From Vogesella sp. LIG4 (GTDB lineage Bacteria; Pseudomonadota; Gammaproteobacteria; Burkholderiales; Chromobacteriaceae), in contig NZ_LT607802.1 of the NCBI RefSeq assembly GCF_900090205.1, positions 1,435,215-1,499,214 on the forward strand: a stretch of DNA of 64,000 bases, given 5' to 3'. The translations under genes were made by a program, and so were the position numbers. This document shows, piece after piece, positions 26,054-34,447 of this stretch; the stretch's first letter is position 1; each line of letters opens with the position of its first letter. The notes under the pieces were generated by a model that saw only the letters and a list, made by a program, of their open reading frames with translations, was not told the DNA's origin and searched no databases.

Positions 26054-27772
26054 ATGAACGCCCCAACTCGCCGTGAAGTGCTCGAAAAGAACAATCTGGT
26101 TCCGTTCAACCTGGCTGACTTCTACAAGACCGGCCACCCATCCATGTACCCGGCTGCCACCACCAAGCTGGTGGCCAACTTCACGCCCCGCTCGGCCAAG
26201 TACGCACCAGTGCTGAAGGAGCTGTTTGACGACAAGGTAGTCTGGTTCGGTCTGCAGGGTTTCATCCAGGAATTCCTGATCGACCTCTTCGGCAAGGAGT
26301 TCTTCCGCAAGCCGAAGGGACAGGCCGTCCGTAAATACCAGCGCCGTATGGATACCGCGCTCGGCCCTGGCGCCGTGGCCGCCTCCCGCCTGGAAGCACT
26401 GCACGAACTCGGCTACCTGCCGCTGGAGATTCGCTCGCTGCCGGAAGGCTCGCGGGTGGATATCAAGGTGCCGCCGGTCATCTTCATCAACACGCATCCG
26501 GATTTTCCGTGGGTGGCGACCTATTTTGAAACCCTGTTCAGCTGCGAAACGTGGAAGCCCTCGACGGTGGCCACCATCGCCTTCGAGTTCCGCAAGCTGC
26601 TGGACTATTTCGCCCAGCTCACCGGGACGGCGCCGGAATTCGTCGGCTGGCAGGGACACGACTTCTCGATGCGCGGCATGAGCGGAGTGCACGACGCGAT
26701 GCGCTGCGGCGCCGGCCACCTGCTGTCGTTCACCGGTACCGACACTATCCCGGCACTCGACTACCTGGAGGATTTCTACGGTGCCGATGCCGACAACGAG
26801 CTGGTAGGCGGTTCTATCCCGGCTTCCGAGCACAGCGTGATGGCACTGCGCATTCTGCTGACGCTGCAGCGCCTGCGCCGCGATCCAGCCAATACCGCCC
26901 TGAATGAGCCAGCGCTGCGCCGCAAGGCGGAACTGGCGGTGGTTCGCGAGTTCGTCACCCAAGACTACCCGGCAGGGATGGTCTCCATCGTCAGCGACAC
27001 TTTCGATTTCTGGAACGTCATCACCGTGATCGCCAGGGAGCTGAAGGCGGACATCCTGGCGCGCAAGCCGGATGCGCTGGGCAATGCCAAGGTGGTGTTC
27101 CGCCCCGACTCGGGCGACCCGGTGAAGATCCTGACCGGCTACACTGCTGACGAACTGCAGTGCGAGGCCGGCCAGCCGCTGGTGGACGATGCTGGCCGCT
27201 ACATCGTCAAGGCGACGGGCGAGCGGATCACCGAGGCCGAGCGCAAGGGCGCGGTGGAGTGCTTGTGGGAAATCTACGGCGAAACCACGACGAGCCAAGG
27301 CTTCAAGCTGCTCGATGCCCATGTCGGTCTGATCTATGGAGACTCGATCACCCTGCCGCGCGCCCGCGACATCCTGCTACGCCTGGCTGCCAAGGGGTTT
27401 GCCTCCGGCAATGTGGTGTTTGGCATTGGCAGCTTCGTCTACGGCATGAACTCCCGCGATACCTTTGGCTATGCGCTGAAGGCTATCTATGCCGAAGTGG
27501 ATGGCGAGGCGGTGGACATCTACAAGGATCCGGCCACGGACGATGGCACCAAAAAGTCCGCCAAGGGCATGGTACGGGTTGAGCGGGAAGGTGACTGCTT
27601 CGTATTGTATGAGCAGCAAACGCCGGAGCAAGCTGAAGGCGGTGCGCTGGTGCCGGTATTCCGGGATGGCGAGCTACTGGTGAGGCAGTCGCTGGCTGAC
27701 ATCCGGGAACGTCTGCAGTCATCCTGGCACTGCCCAGAGGTTGGCAGTATCCGTTGGCACAGCCAAGGCTAA
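26054..27772 (+). CDS. nadV: Nicotinamide phosphoribosyltransferase
   Basis: A 572-residue NAMPT/NadV enzyme that makes NMN from nicotinamide and PRPP. Motifs include LADFYKTGHPSMYP, GHDFSMRGMSG, the FTGTDTIPAL block whose Asp distinguishes NAMPT from nicotinate enzymes, GGSIPASEHSVM and the phosphate-binding VVFRPDSGDPVKI. It is longer than the typical ~460-500, with an insert near residues 360-400 (EAGQPLVDDAGRYIVKATGE). GGAG precedes ATG 26054. A strong terminator follows the stop. A second, shorter paralogue is at 59334. Confidence 0.92.
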   Translation: MNAPTRREVLEKNNLVPFNLADFYKTGHPSMYPAATTKLVANFTPRSAKYAPVLKELFDDKVVWFGLQGFIQEFLIDLFGKEFFRKPKGQAVRKYQRRMDTALGPGAVAASRLEALHELGYLPLEIRSLPEGSRVDIKVPPVIFINTHPDFPWVATYFETLFSCETWKPSTVATIAFEFRKLLDYFAQLTGTAPEFVGWQGHDFSMRGMSGVHDAMRCGAGHLLSFTGTDTIPALDYLEDFYGADADNELVGGSIPASEHSVMALRILLTLQRLRRDPANTALNEPALRRKAELAVVREFVTQDYPAGMVSIVSDTFDFWNVITVIARELKADILARKPDALGNAKVVFRPDSGDPVKILTGYTADELQCEAGQPLVDDAGRYIVKATGERITEAERKGAVECLWEIYGETTTSQGFKLLDAHVGLIYGDSITLPRARDILLRLAAKGFASGNVVFGIGSFVYGMNSRDTFGYALKAIYAEVDGEAVDIYKDPATDDGTKKSAKGMVRVEREGDCFVLYEQQTPEQAEGGALVPVFRDGELLVRQSLADIRERLQSSWHCPEVGSIRWHSQG

Positions 27773-27780
27773 TTTGACTA

Positions 27781-27812
27781 GAAAATGGCCTCCAGATTTG
27801 GAGGCCATTTTC
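27781..27812 (+). terminator. Terminator of the prs-nadV operon
   Basis: Perfect 13-bp stem GAAAATGGCCTCC / GGAGGCCATTTTC with loop AGATTT, followed by TTTAC. Confidence 0.9.
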
Positions 27813-27917
27813 TTTACTTCCTTCCGTGGTCAGCATGTGGCTAACACCGGCGTCTCAACAACACTCAGCGTCAGGCCATGTGTGGCAGCATACATGATGC
27901 GCCAGCTTGGATTGTCC

Positions 27918-28101
27918 GACGAACTTTATTCAGACGTCGCGAAATGAGGTGGCACGAAGAACTGGTTGCGACGAACTTTCGGACGAAAAACGTATGACGC
28001 AAAATCAAGTACTTATGGTGCCATGTCGCGACGAACTTTATTCGCCCCCGTCAGACTACACCGAATAAAGTCTGTCGGATCCGAATAAAGTTTGTCGGAG
28101 T
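27918..28101. repeat. Repeat array B: five copies of the GACGAACTTTATTC site
   Basis: Three rightward copies (27918, 27970 shortened, 28030) and two leftward tandem copies with 20-bp period (AATAAAG at 28064 and 28084). The order, orientation and first spacing (52 bp) match array A. After both arrays comes GGAGTCTGA, then CCAA in array A and TCAA in array B, then the shared terminator hairpin. Arrays A and B thus bracket the nrtR-prs-nadV cassette as direct repeats. Confidence 0.7.
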
Positions 28102-28107
28102 CTGATC

Positions 28108-28138
28108 AAGGAGAAGGGGCCATTGGCCCCTTCTCCTT
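28108..28138 (+). terminator. Terminator hairpin next to array B
   Basis: Perfect arms AAGGAGAAGGGGCC / GGCCCCTTCTCCTT around ATT, then a T-run. The core GAAGGGGCCATTGGCCCCTTC is shared with the hairpin of array A. Confidence 0.85.
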
Positions 28139-28388
28139 TTTGGTGAGGGGCGTGTGGAGCGGAAGGAGGTATGCGGAGTAGCTGCTGTTCGGCCAAAGCG
28201 GTCTGTTATCCCATTTGTCCTGAACGTCTGCTCAGATTCACATACCGGCCATTTCTCTGTTGCCGGCACCGAACGTCAGCTTTCTTCCCCTTTGGAGCGC
28301 GTAGGGGCGTGTTACCATCTGCGCCGTGCCGTTTTTATTGCTTTGCAGCATGCGGCGGCACCGCTGCTGCTGCAGCACCATTGCCATG

Positions 28389-28410
28389 ATGCGGCCAACG
28401 TTGGCCGCAT
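28389..28410. repeat. 22-bp perfect palindrome, GTTGGCCGCAT family
   Basis: ATGCGGCCAAC followed directly by GTTGGCCGCAT, a perfect palindrome 70 bp before the ABC-F gene. The same half-sites recur in hairpins at 61111-61138 and 63676-63720. Confidence 0.7.
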
Positions 28411-28480
28411 TGCCTGTCGTCTTCCCGCCTTGTCGCCGGTCGCGGCGTAACCTGTTTCCTGCCGCCGCACGGCGCTTCCC

Positions 28481-30148
28481 ATGATCATTCTGAAAAACGT
28501 GGCCTTGCGCCGCGGTACCAAAGTCCTGCTCGACAACGCGTCGGTGACGCTCAATCCTGGGGAGAAAGTCGGCCTCGTCGGCCGCAACGGCGCAGGTAAA
28601 TCTTCGTTGTTCGCGGTGCTGAACGGCTCGCTGCACGAAGACGGCGGCGATGTGTCGATCCCGTCACAATGGCGTATGTCACAGGTGGCGCAGGACATGC
28701 CGGAAACGGAGCAGACGGCGACCGAGTTTGTGATCGAAGGCGATACCACCCTGCTCGCCGCGCAGCAGGAGGTGACCGAGGCCGAGGCCGGCGAAGACTA
28801 CATGCGCATGGCGCACGCCTATACCGCGCTCAACGATGCCGGCGCCCACGACGCGCCGGCACGGGCGCAGGCGCTGATTCTCGGGTTGGGTTTCAGCGTC
28901 GCCGAGCTGCAGCAGCCGGTGAACAGCTTTTCCGGCGGCTGGCGCATGCGGCTGCAACTGGCACGCGCGCTGATGTGTCCGTCCGACCTGCTGCTGCTGG
29001 ATGAGCCGACCAACCACCTGGATCTGGACGCGCTGGTATGGCTGGAAGCGTGGTTGAAGCAGTACGCCGGCACCATGGTGGTGATCAGCCATGACCGCGA
29101 ATTCCTCGATGCCGTCACCAACGTGACGCTGCACGTCGACAATGCCAAGCTGGTGCGCTACGGCGGCAACTACAGCAAGTTCGAGGACATGCGTGCCGAA
29201 CAGCTGGTCCTGCAGCAGGCGGCGCAGGCCAAGCAGCAGGAAAAGATGGCGCATCTGCAGAAGTTCATCGATCGCTTCAAGGCCAAGGCCAGCAAGGCGA
29301 AGCAGGCGCAGAGCCGCGTCAAGGCGCTGGAGCGGATGGAGAAGATTGCGCCGGTGTTGGCCGATGCCGAGTTCCAGTTCGAATTCAAGGAGCCGCAGAG
29401 CCTGCCGAACTCGATGCTGTCGATGACCGGCGCGGTGTTCGGCTATCCGGCGCCGGAGGGCGCGCCGGAAGACACTGCGCCGACGGTGATCGTGCGCAAC
29501 GTGAACCGCACCGTGCTGGCCGGGCAGCGTATCGGCATTCTCGGTGCCAACGGCCAGGGCAAGTCGACGCTGGTGAAAACCGTGGCCGAGGCGCTGCAGG
29601 CGGTCGGGGGCGAGATCATTCGCGGCAAGGGGCTCAATATCGGCTACTTCTCGCAGCAGGAGCTGGACGTGCTGCGGCCGGAGGACGATCCGCTGCAGCA
29701 CATGTTCCGTCTGGTGCGCGACACCCCGGCGGCGATGCGGCCGTCGGCCAACGATTGCCGCGAGCAGGGGCTGCGCAATTTCCTCGGCACCTTCAACTTC
29801 AGCGGCGACATGGTGAAGCAGGCGGTCGGCAGCATGAGCGGCGGCGAGAAGGCGCGGCTGGTGCTGTGCATGATCGTGTGGCAGCGGCCGAACCTGCTGC
29901 TGCTGGATGAACCGACCAACCATCTGGACCTCGCCACCCGCGAGGCGCTGAGCGTGGCGCTGAACGAGTTCGAAGGCTCGGTGATGCTGGTCAGCCACGA
30001 CCGGGCGTTGCTGCGCGCGGTGTGCGACGAATTCTGGATGGTGTCGCGTGGCGGGGTCAGCGATTTCGCGGGCGATCTGGACGATTACCAGGTCTACCTG
30101 CTGGAAGAGGCCAAGCGCCGGCGAGAAGAAGCGGCCGGAAAGCGTTAA
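28481..30148 (+). CDS. ABC-F family ATPase (YheS/Uup-like)
   Basis: A 555-residue soluble protein with two ABC ATPase domains and no membrane part. Walker A motifs are GRNGAGKSS (~residue 37) and GANGQGKST (~355), the signatures are SFSGGWRMR and SMSGGEKAR, and two DEPTNHLDL Walker B segments are seen. The linker (residues ~240-300) is charged and helical, as expected for ABC-F proteins that act on the ribosome. The gene is GC-rich like the downstream chromosome. Its ribosome site is weak. Confidence 0.92.
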   Translation: MIILKNVALRRGTKVLLDNASVTLNPGEKVGLVGRNGAGKSSLFAVLNGSLHEDGGDVSIPSQWRMSQVAQDMPETEQTATEFVIEGDTTLLAAQQEVTEAEAGEDYMRMAHAYTALNDAGAHDAPARAQALILGLGFSVAELQQPVNSFSGGWRMRLQLARALMCPSDLLLLDEPTNHLDLDALVWLEAWLKQYAGTMVVISHDREFLDAVTNVTLHVDNAKLVRYGGNYSKFEDMRAEQLVLQQAAQAKQQEKMAHLQKFIDRFKAKASKAKQAQSRVKALERMEKIAPVLADAEFQFEFKEPQSLPNSMLSMTGAVFGYPAPEGAPEDTAPTVIVRNVNRTVLAGQRIGILGANGQGKSTLVKTVAEALQAVGGEIIRGKGLNIGYFSQQELDVLRPEDDPLQHMFRLVRDTPAAMRPSANDCREQGLRNFLGTFNFSGDMVKQAVGSMSGGEKARLVLCMIVWQRPNLLLLDEPTNHLDLATREALSVALNEFEGSVMLVSHDRALLRAVCDEFWMVSRGGVSDFAGDLDDYQVYLLEEAKRRREEAAGKR

Positions 30149-30504
30149 GCCGGCCCGTCTGCGCGTTACCACCTTGCGCAAGCATAGGGCAGGATTGCCT
30201 ACAGGAGCCGGGGCCGCCCACTTCCAATAGGAAAGTGGCCATTTTTAGTGGTGACGTGGTTGCCTGTTAAGGCCGAAAACCGCTAGCGCTACATTGCTCA
30301 AAAGTTACCGCAGTAGTCTGCCAGCAGGCTGTGGAAATGAATTTGTGCAAATTTTGCACAAAGTAAGGGCGTTGGAGGCTCTTCTCACCACGACCTAAAG
30401 TGGCTCATGAATTGCTCACACTCGACTGCGAGTGCCTCTATACGCGCAGCGTTCAAAAAGGAAAAGCCCGCAAACGCGGGCTTTTCCTTTTGTTGTTCAC
30501 TTGA
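30149..30504. other. Gap between ABC-F gene and repeat-protein gene, with terminators
   Basis: A small hairpin CCACTT/AAGTGG with ATTTTTAG after it (30218-30246) probably ends the ABC-F transcript. The strong terminator at 30456-30491 ends the opposite gene. No gene was seen between. Confidence 0.6.
30456..30491 (-). terminator. Terminator downstream of the repeat-protein gene
   Basis: Perfect 16-bp stem AAAAGGAAAAGCCCGC / GCGGGCTTTTCCTTTT with loop AAAC. A-run and T-run flank it, so it works in both directions. Confidence 0.92.
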
Positions 30505-31107
30505 TTAGCCAATGTAAAAGGCATCGGTGCTCTCGCGCTTGGCGATGTAAAAGGCATCGGTGCTCTCGCGCTTGGCGATGTAAAAGGCATCGGTGCTCTC
30601 GCGCTTGGCGATGTACTGGGCATCGGTGCTCTCGCGCTTGGCGATGTACTGGGCATCGGTGCTCTCGCGCTTGGCGATGTACTGGGCATCGGTGCTCTCA
30701 CGCTTGGCGATGTACTGGGCATCGGTGCTCTCACGCTTGGCGATGTACTGGGCATCGGTGCTCTCGCGCTTGGCGATGTAAAAGGCATCGGTGCTCTCGC
30801 GCTTGGCGATGTAAAAGGCATCGGTGCTCTCGCGCTTGGCGATGTACTGGGCATCGGTGCTCTCGCGCTTGGCGATGTACTGGGCATCGGTGCTTTCGCG
30901 CTTGGCGATGTACTGGGCATCGGTGCTTTCGCGCTTGGCGATGTACTGGGCATCGGTGCTTTCGCGCTTGGCGATGTACTGGGCATCGGTGCTCTCACGC
31001 TTGGCGATGTACTGGGCATCAGTGCTTTCGCGCTTGGCGATGGTTTCAGCCTGGGCAGTGCCGGCAAACACAGCAAAAATGGAAGCAATCAGTACCAGTT
31101 TTTTCAT
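30505..31107 (-). CDS. Secreted tandem-repeat protein, 16 x IAKRESTDA(Q/F)Y
   Basis: A 200-residue protein: a signal peptide (MKKLVLIASIFAVFAGTAQA, cleavage after AQA), then ET, then 16 uninterrupted copies of the 11-residue unit IAKRESTDA(Q/F)Y, ending IG. There is no other domain and no cysteine. Each unit has one dibasic KR, two acidic residues, and one Tyr. Ten or more nearly identical DNA copies of 33 bp differ only at silent positions, except that the ninth residue is Gln or Phe in blocks (6Q, 2F, 5Q, 3F from the N-terminus). ATG 31107 follows AAAGGA; ATG 31113 is possible. It could be a structural or adhesive secreted polymer, or a precursor cut at KR into small peptides. Neither is proven, and no family was recognised. 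Confidence 0.85.
   Translation of the reverse strand: MKKLVLIASIFAVFAGTAQAETIAKRESTDAQYIAKRESTDAQYIAKRESTDAQYIAKRESTDAQYIAKRESTDAQYIAKRESTDAQYIAKRESTDAFYIAKRESTDAFYIAKRESTDAQYIAKRESTDAQYIAKRESTDAQYIAKRESTDAQYIAKRESTDAQYIAKRESTDAFYIAKRESTDAFYIAKRESTDAFYIG
30510..31055. repeat. 33-bp tandem repeat, 16 copies
   Basis: The 33-bp unit encodes the 11-residue repeat on the minus strand. Silent differences are GAG/GAA, CGC/CGT and ACC/ACT. The only coding difference is CAG versus TTT (Gln versus Phe), a change of all three bases. Confidence 0.95.
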
Positions 31108-31247
31108 GATCATATCCTTTAATCAAAATTCGGCTTCAAGCTCAGGTGCCGGTTTGTTCGGTTGTCCGCCTTGTTTCATCCAGCCTGCAATCCGTTTGTC
31201 TTGGTTCGGACTGCCTTGGTGTACTTGTTCTGTGCTGCTATGTAGTA

Positions 31248-31275
31248 ACTATAGTTATTATCCTGATTAGAACAA
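31248..31275 (-). promoter_or_regulatory. Possible promoter and palindrome for the repeat-protein gene
   Basis: On the minus strand, -35 TTGTTC (31270-31275) and -10 TATAGT (31248-31253) are 16 bp apart. The -10 lies in a near-perfect palindrome TAGTAACTATAGTTATTA (31243-31260), which might bind a regulator. The leader would be about 135 nt long. The remaining gap to 31548 shows no gene. Confidence 0.4.
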
Positions 31276-31548
31276 AGCAGAAGAATTCGAAGCAGTCATT
31301 TTGAAGATTTGAACAGACAGGTCGGGGAGGTGGGCCAGCAACTGTTGTGAGTAGCGTTTGCACAGAATGCCAACCTACTACCGGCTCGTCGGGTGGGCGG
31401 GTAGATCATCGGCCAAGTGGAGGTTGGTCGGTGAGTGCTCTACGTCCACGTTGGCCAAGCTGCTGTCTGACTACCGTGATCAGCGGCAAATCGTCGGCCA
31501 ACGCTGAAGTAGTAGGGTGGGTGATACAGCGCCTGCTGTACACCGGAT

Positions 31549-31962
31549 TCAGCCACGCTGGGGGCTGAGTTCCGTCTGGATATAAATCTCACCACTTAGC
31601 AGCTTGTGCATAGGGCAGCTGTTGGCCACCTTCAGTAGTTGCGCCTGCTGTTCCTCGTTCAAGTCGCCCTGCAGGGCAATCCGGCGAACGATGTTGTTGC
31701 CGCTCTCCGGCTTGCCGTCCGGGTTGAGCTGCAATTCCACCTGGATGCCTGTCAGTGGCAATTGCCGACGAGCGGCAACCATCTTCAGGGTAATTGCCGT
31801 GCAGGCGCCAAGGCTGGCCAGAATCAGGCGTTCTGGCGTTGGTGCCGTGTTGCCGCCACCTGCCTCCAGCGGTTCGTCAGCTGTCCAGCTGTGGCCGAGA
31901 TCATCGGTGAACGAGACGATATAAGGCGTCTCTTGCAGTGTGGCTTTGACAGTTGGTGCCAT
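31549..31962 (-). CDS. OsmC-family peroxiredoxin-like protein
   Basis: A 137-residue OsmC/Ohr-type protein with the two redox cysteines: C54 in SLGACTAITL and the second in ANSCPMHKLL near residue 117. These enzymes reduce organic hydroperoxides with thiol partners. GAGGAGAG precedes the start. It is 14 bp after azoR and last of the operon pirin, ycaC-like, azoR, osmC-like, a typical response set to electrophiles and peroxides. Confidence 0.88.
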   Translation of the reverse strand: MAPTVKATLQETPYIVSFTDDLGHSWTADEPLEAGGGNTAPTPERLILASLGACTAITLKMVAARRQLPLTGIQVELQLNPDGKPESGNNIVRRIALQGDLNEEQQAQLLKVANSCPMHKLLSGEIYIQTELSPQRG

Positions 31963-31976
31963 TGGTACTTCTCTCC

Positions 31977-32579
31977 TCAGCTGGCAATGCGGCTCAGTTC
32001 GGCATGGGCAATTGCCAGCCCGGCTGCCTTGCTTTCCGCGCCCATGTTCAGGCCTTCTGCGTAAACAAATTCAACCTCGGTGATGCCGATAAAACCCAGG
32101 AAATTGCGCACGAAATCGGTCTGGGTATCAAAGGAAGTACCGGCATAACGGCCACCGCGCGTGGCGAAAACGTAGACCTTCTTGTTGGCGAGTAGCCCCT
32201 CGGGCCCGTTTGCCGTATAGCGGAAGGTGATGCCGGCGCGAGCGACATGATCCATCCAGGCTTTCAGCATCGACGGAACGCCCAGGTTGTACATCGGCAG
32301 GCCGATGACCAGCACGTCCGCCGCCTGCAGCTCGGCGATCAGCGCATCAGAGTAGGCAACCTTGGCCTGCTGTTGGTCGGTGCGCTCCCCCGGCTTGCTC
32401 AGGAAGGCCTGGAAGCCCGCGCCGTCCAGGTGTGGTACCGCTTCGGCGGCGAAGTCGCGGATGGTTACTTCCGATCCGGGCCGGCTGGCTTGCCAGGCCT
32501 CGACAAAGGCATCGGATAACTGGCTGGATTGCCCCTGATCGGCAAAGAGGCTGGTCTTGAGTTGCAGCAGTTTTTGCAT
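31977..32579 (-). CDS. azoR: FMN-dependent NADH-azoreductase / quinone reductase
   Basis: A 200-residue flavodoxin-like protein. LPMYNLGVPSMLKAWMDHVARAG and FATRGGRY are AzoR signatures for FMN binding. AzoR reduces azo dyes and quinones by two electrons with NADH. Length equals that of E. coli AzoR. It lies in the redox operon under the likely control of the divergent LysR gene. Confidence 0.92.
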   Translation of the reverse strand: MQKLLQLKTSLFADQGQSSQLSDAFVEAWQASRPGSEVTIRDFAAEAVPHLDGAGFQAFLSKPGERTDQQQAKVAYSDALIAELQAADVLVIGLPMYNLGVPSMLKAWMDHVARAGITFRYTANGPEGLLANKKVYVFATRGGRYAGTSFDTQTDFVRNFLGFIGITEVEFVYAEGLNMGAESKAAGLAIAHAELSRIAS

Positions 32580-32633
32580 GGTGCGTATTTCCCGGGTAAA
32601 GGGGTGCCGCCAGGAGGTGGCACCCCCACAGCC

Positions 32634-33260
32634 TTATTTGCTGTTCTGTACGGTGGTGTAGCTGTTGATCAGGTTGCGGTAGTCGGGGATGTGGTTGGCA
32701 AACAGGGTGCCCAGGCCCTCGACATCGTTGCGCCAGTCGCGGTGCAGTTCGCAGGCAACGCCGAACCAGGTCATCAGCTGGGCGCCGGCGGTGGACATGC
32801 GATCCCAGGCCGACTGGCGGGTCACCTCATTGAAGGTGCCGGAGGCATCGGTTACCACGAACACTTCGTAGCCTTCCGCCAGTGCGGACAGTGCCGGGAA
32901 GGCAACGCAGACTTCGGTAACGATGCCGGCGATGATCAGCTGTTTCTTGCCGGTGGCCTTCACCGCCGCCACGAAGTCTTCATTGTCCCAGGCGTTGATC
33001 TGGCCCGGCCGGGCGATGTATGGCGCATCCGGAAAGGTATCCTTCAGCTCGCTCATCAGCGGGCCGTTGGGGCCGTTTTCAAAGCTGGTGGTCAGGATGG
33101 TTGGCAGCTTGAAGTACTTGGCCAGATCAGCCAGCGCCAGCACGTTGTTGCGGAACTTGTCCGGGTCGATATCGCGCACCAGGGAGGACAGGCCGGCCTG
33201 GTGATCTACCAGCAACACGGCGGCGTTGTTCTTGTCGAGTTTGACGTAGGGCTTGCTCAT
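32634..33260 (-). CDS. Isochorismatase-fold hydrolase (YcaC-like)
   Basis: A 208-residue cysteine hydrolase of the isochorismatase fold. The catalytic Asp is in LLVDHQAGL, and the Cys in AGIVTEVCVAFPALSA, with the preceding non-proline TEVC region of the YcaC group. The natural substrate of YcaC is unknown. ATG 33260 has AAAAGGAG upstream. It lies 54 bp before azoR. Confidence 0.88.
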   Translation of the reverse strand: MSKPYVKLDKNNAAVLLVDHQAGLSSLVRDIDPDKFRNNVLALADLAKYFKLPTILTTSFENGPNGPLMSELKDTFPDAPYIARPGQINAWDNEDFVAAVKATGKKQLIIAGIVTEVCVAFPALSALAEGYEVFVVTDASGTFNEVTRQSAWDRMSTAGAQLMTWFGVACELHRDWRNDVEGLGTLFANHIPDYRNLINSYTTVQNSK

Positions 33261-33488
33261 GGGAATGCTCCTTTTCAGAGACGGGCCATGCTGGAAATCC
33301 AGCACGGCGGTGCATTTCCCGGCTTGCGTTGCCTGGCCGTGGCGGGCGATCAGCAACAGGCAAGCCGGGAAAATCCTGGTATTGACTTTTACCCGCGCAC
33401 TGCCAGCATCAGATGGAGCGATGCCGGGCCGGCGCGGGGAGGTGGCGGCTGAGCGCTAGCTCAGCCTCCTGCGGGTGCCGGCATGGGG

Positions 33489-34352
33489 TCAGCCGATGCG
33501 CCCAAAGCGGCCATGGTTGAAGTCGTCCACCGCCTGGCGGATTTCCGCTTCGCTGTTCATCACGAACGGGCCGTAGCCCACCACGGGCTCACCCAGTGGC
33601 TCGCCGTTGAGCAGCAGCAGTGTGCTGTCTTCGAGCACGTCAAACACCAGGCGGCTGCCGGCGCGCTCCATTACCGCCAGTTCGGCGCCGTGCACCTCGT
33701 GCTGATCCCCCAGGCGGATGGCGCCGTGCAGCACGAACAAGGCCGTGGTGTGTCCTTCCGGCAGATCGAACGCCACTTGATGACCGGCCTTCAGCCGCAG
33801 ATCCCAGACATTCATCGGCGTGAAGGTGTGTGACGCGCCGGCAGTGCCGTCGTAATTGCCGGCAATGACGCGCATCTGGCCGGCATCGTTAGGCAACGTC
33901 ACGGTGGGGATCTGCCCGGCGGTAATGCCCTGGTAGCCTGGTGCGGCCAACTTATTCTTTGCCGGCAGGTTGACCCACAGCTGGATCATCTCGAAGGCGC
34001 CGCCCTGGCTGGCGAAATCGGGGCTGTGGTATTCCTCGTGGATCAGGCCGGATGCGGCTGTCATCCATTGCACATCGCCCGGGCCGATGGTGCCGCCGCC
34101 ACCCGACGAGTCGCGGTGCGACACGCCGCCTTCGTAGACGATGGTCACCGTTTCGAAGCCGCGGTGCGGATGCTGGCCAACGCCGAGCTTGCGGGTGGTG
34201 GGCGGGAAGGTGGCCGGGCCGGCGTAGTCCATCAACAGGAACGGGGACATTTCCTCGGCGATATCGCGATAGGAAAAGATGCCCCGCACCGGGAAGCCGT
34301 CCCCGACCCAGTGACTGCCGCTGCCGCGTTTGATGAATGCCAGTTGTTTCAT
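33489..34352 (-). CDS. Pirin-family protein
   Basis: A 287-residue bicupin of the pirin family. GVGQHPHRGFETVTIVYEG holds metal ligands (HPHRG, E), and QWMTAASGLIHEEYH and FEMIQLWVNLP are pirin hallmarks. Bacterial pirins act on flavonoids or interact with metabolic enzymes. AAGGAGAG precedes ATG 34352. It is the first gene of the redox operon, although 228 bp separate it from the next gene. Confidence 0.92.
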   Translation of the reverse strand: MKQLAFIKRGSGSHWVGDGFPVRGIFSYRDIAEEMSPFLLMDYAGPATFPPTTRKLGVGQHPHRGFETVTIVYEGGVSHRDSSGGGGTIGPGDVQWMTAASGLIHEEYHSPDFASQGGAFEMIQLWVNLPAKNKLAAPGYQGITAGQIPTVTLPNDAGQMRVIAGNYDGTAGASHTFTPMNVWDLRLKAGHQVAFDLPEGHTTALFVLHGAIRLGDQHEVHGAELAVMERAGSRLVFDVLEDSTLLLLNGEPLGEPVVGYGPFVMNSEAEIRQAVDDFNHGRFGRIG

Positions 34353-34447
34353 GACTGCTCTCCTTGAGTGGATGCAGTTACTGTAGAAGGCTGACTGCCC
34401 ACGCACTAGATGGTTAAATACGAAAACATTTTCCAACTGGTTGCATA

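Noticed and set aside
25970..27322. Long minus-strand frame opposite nadV
   Set aside because: Shadow of the nadV coding strand; no independent start signals or domains.
28171..28389. 72-codon frame after a GGAAGGAGG sequence
   Set aside because: Spacing from the ribosome-like sequence to ATG is only one base, and the product is Cys/Pro-rich without domain features; probably not a gene.
30432..31109. Long open frames on the other strand and other frames across the tandem repeat
   Set aside because: They arise because a 33-bp repeat keeps all frames open; only the minus-strand frame has a signal peptide, ribosome site and silent-only variation.
30505..31113. Tandem repeat considered as a CRISPR array
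   Set aside because: There are no unique spacers; the 33-bp units abut and encode a peptide.
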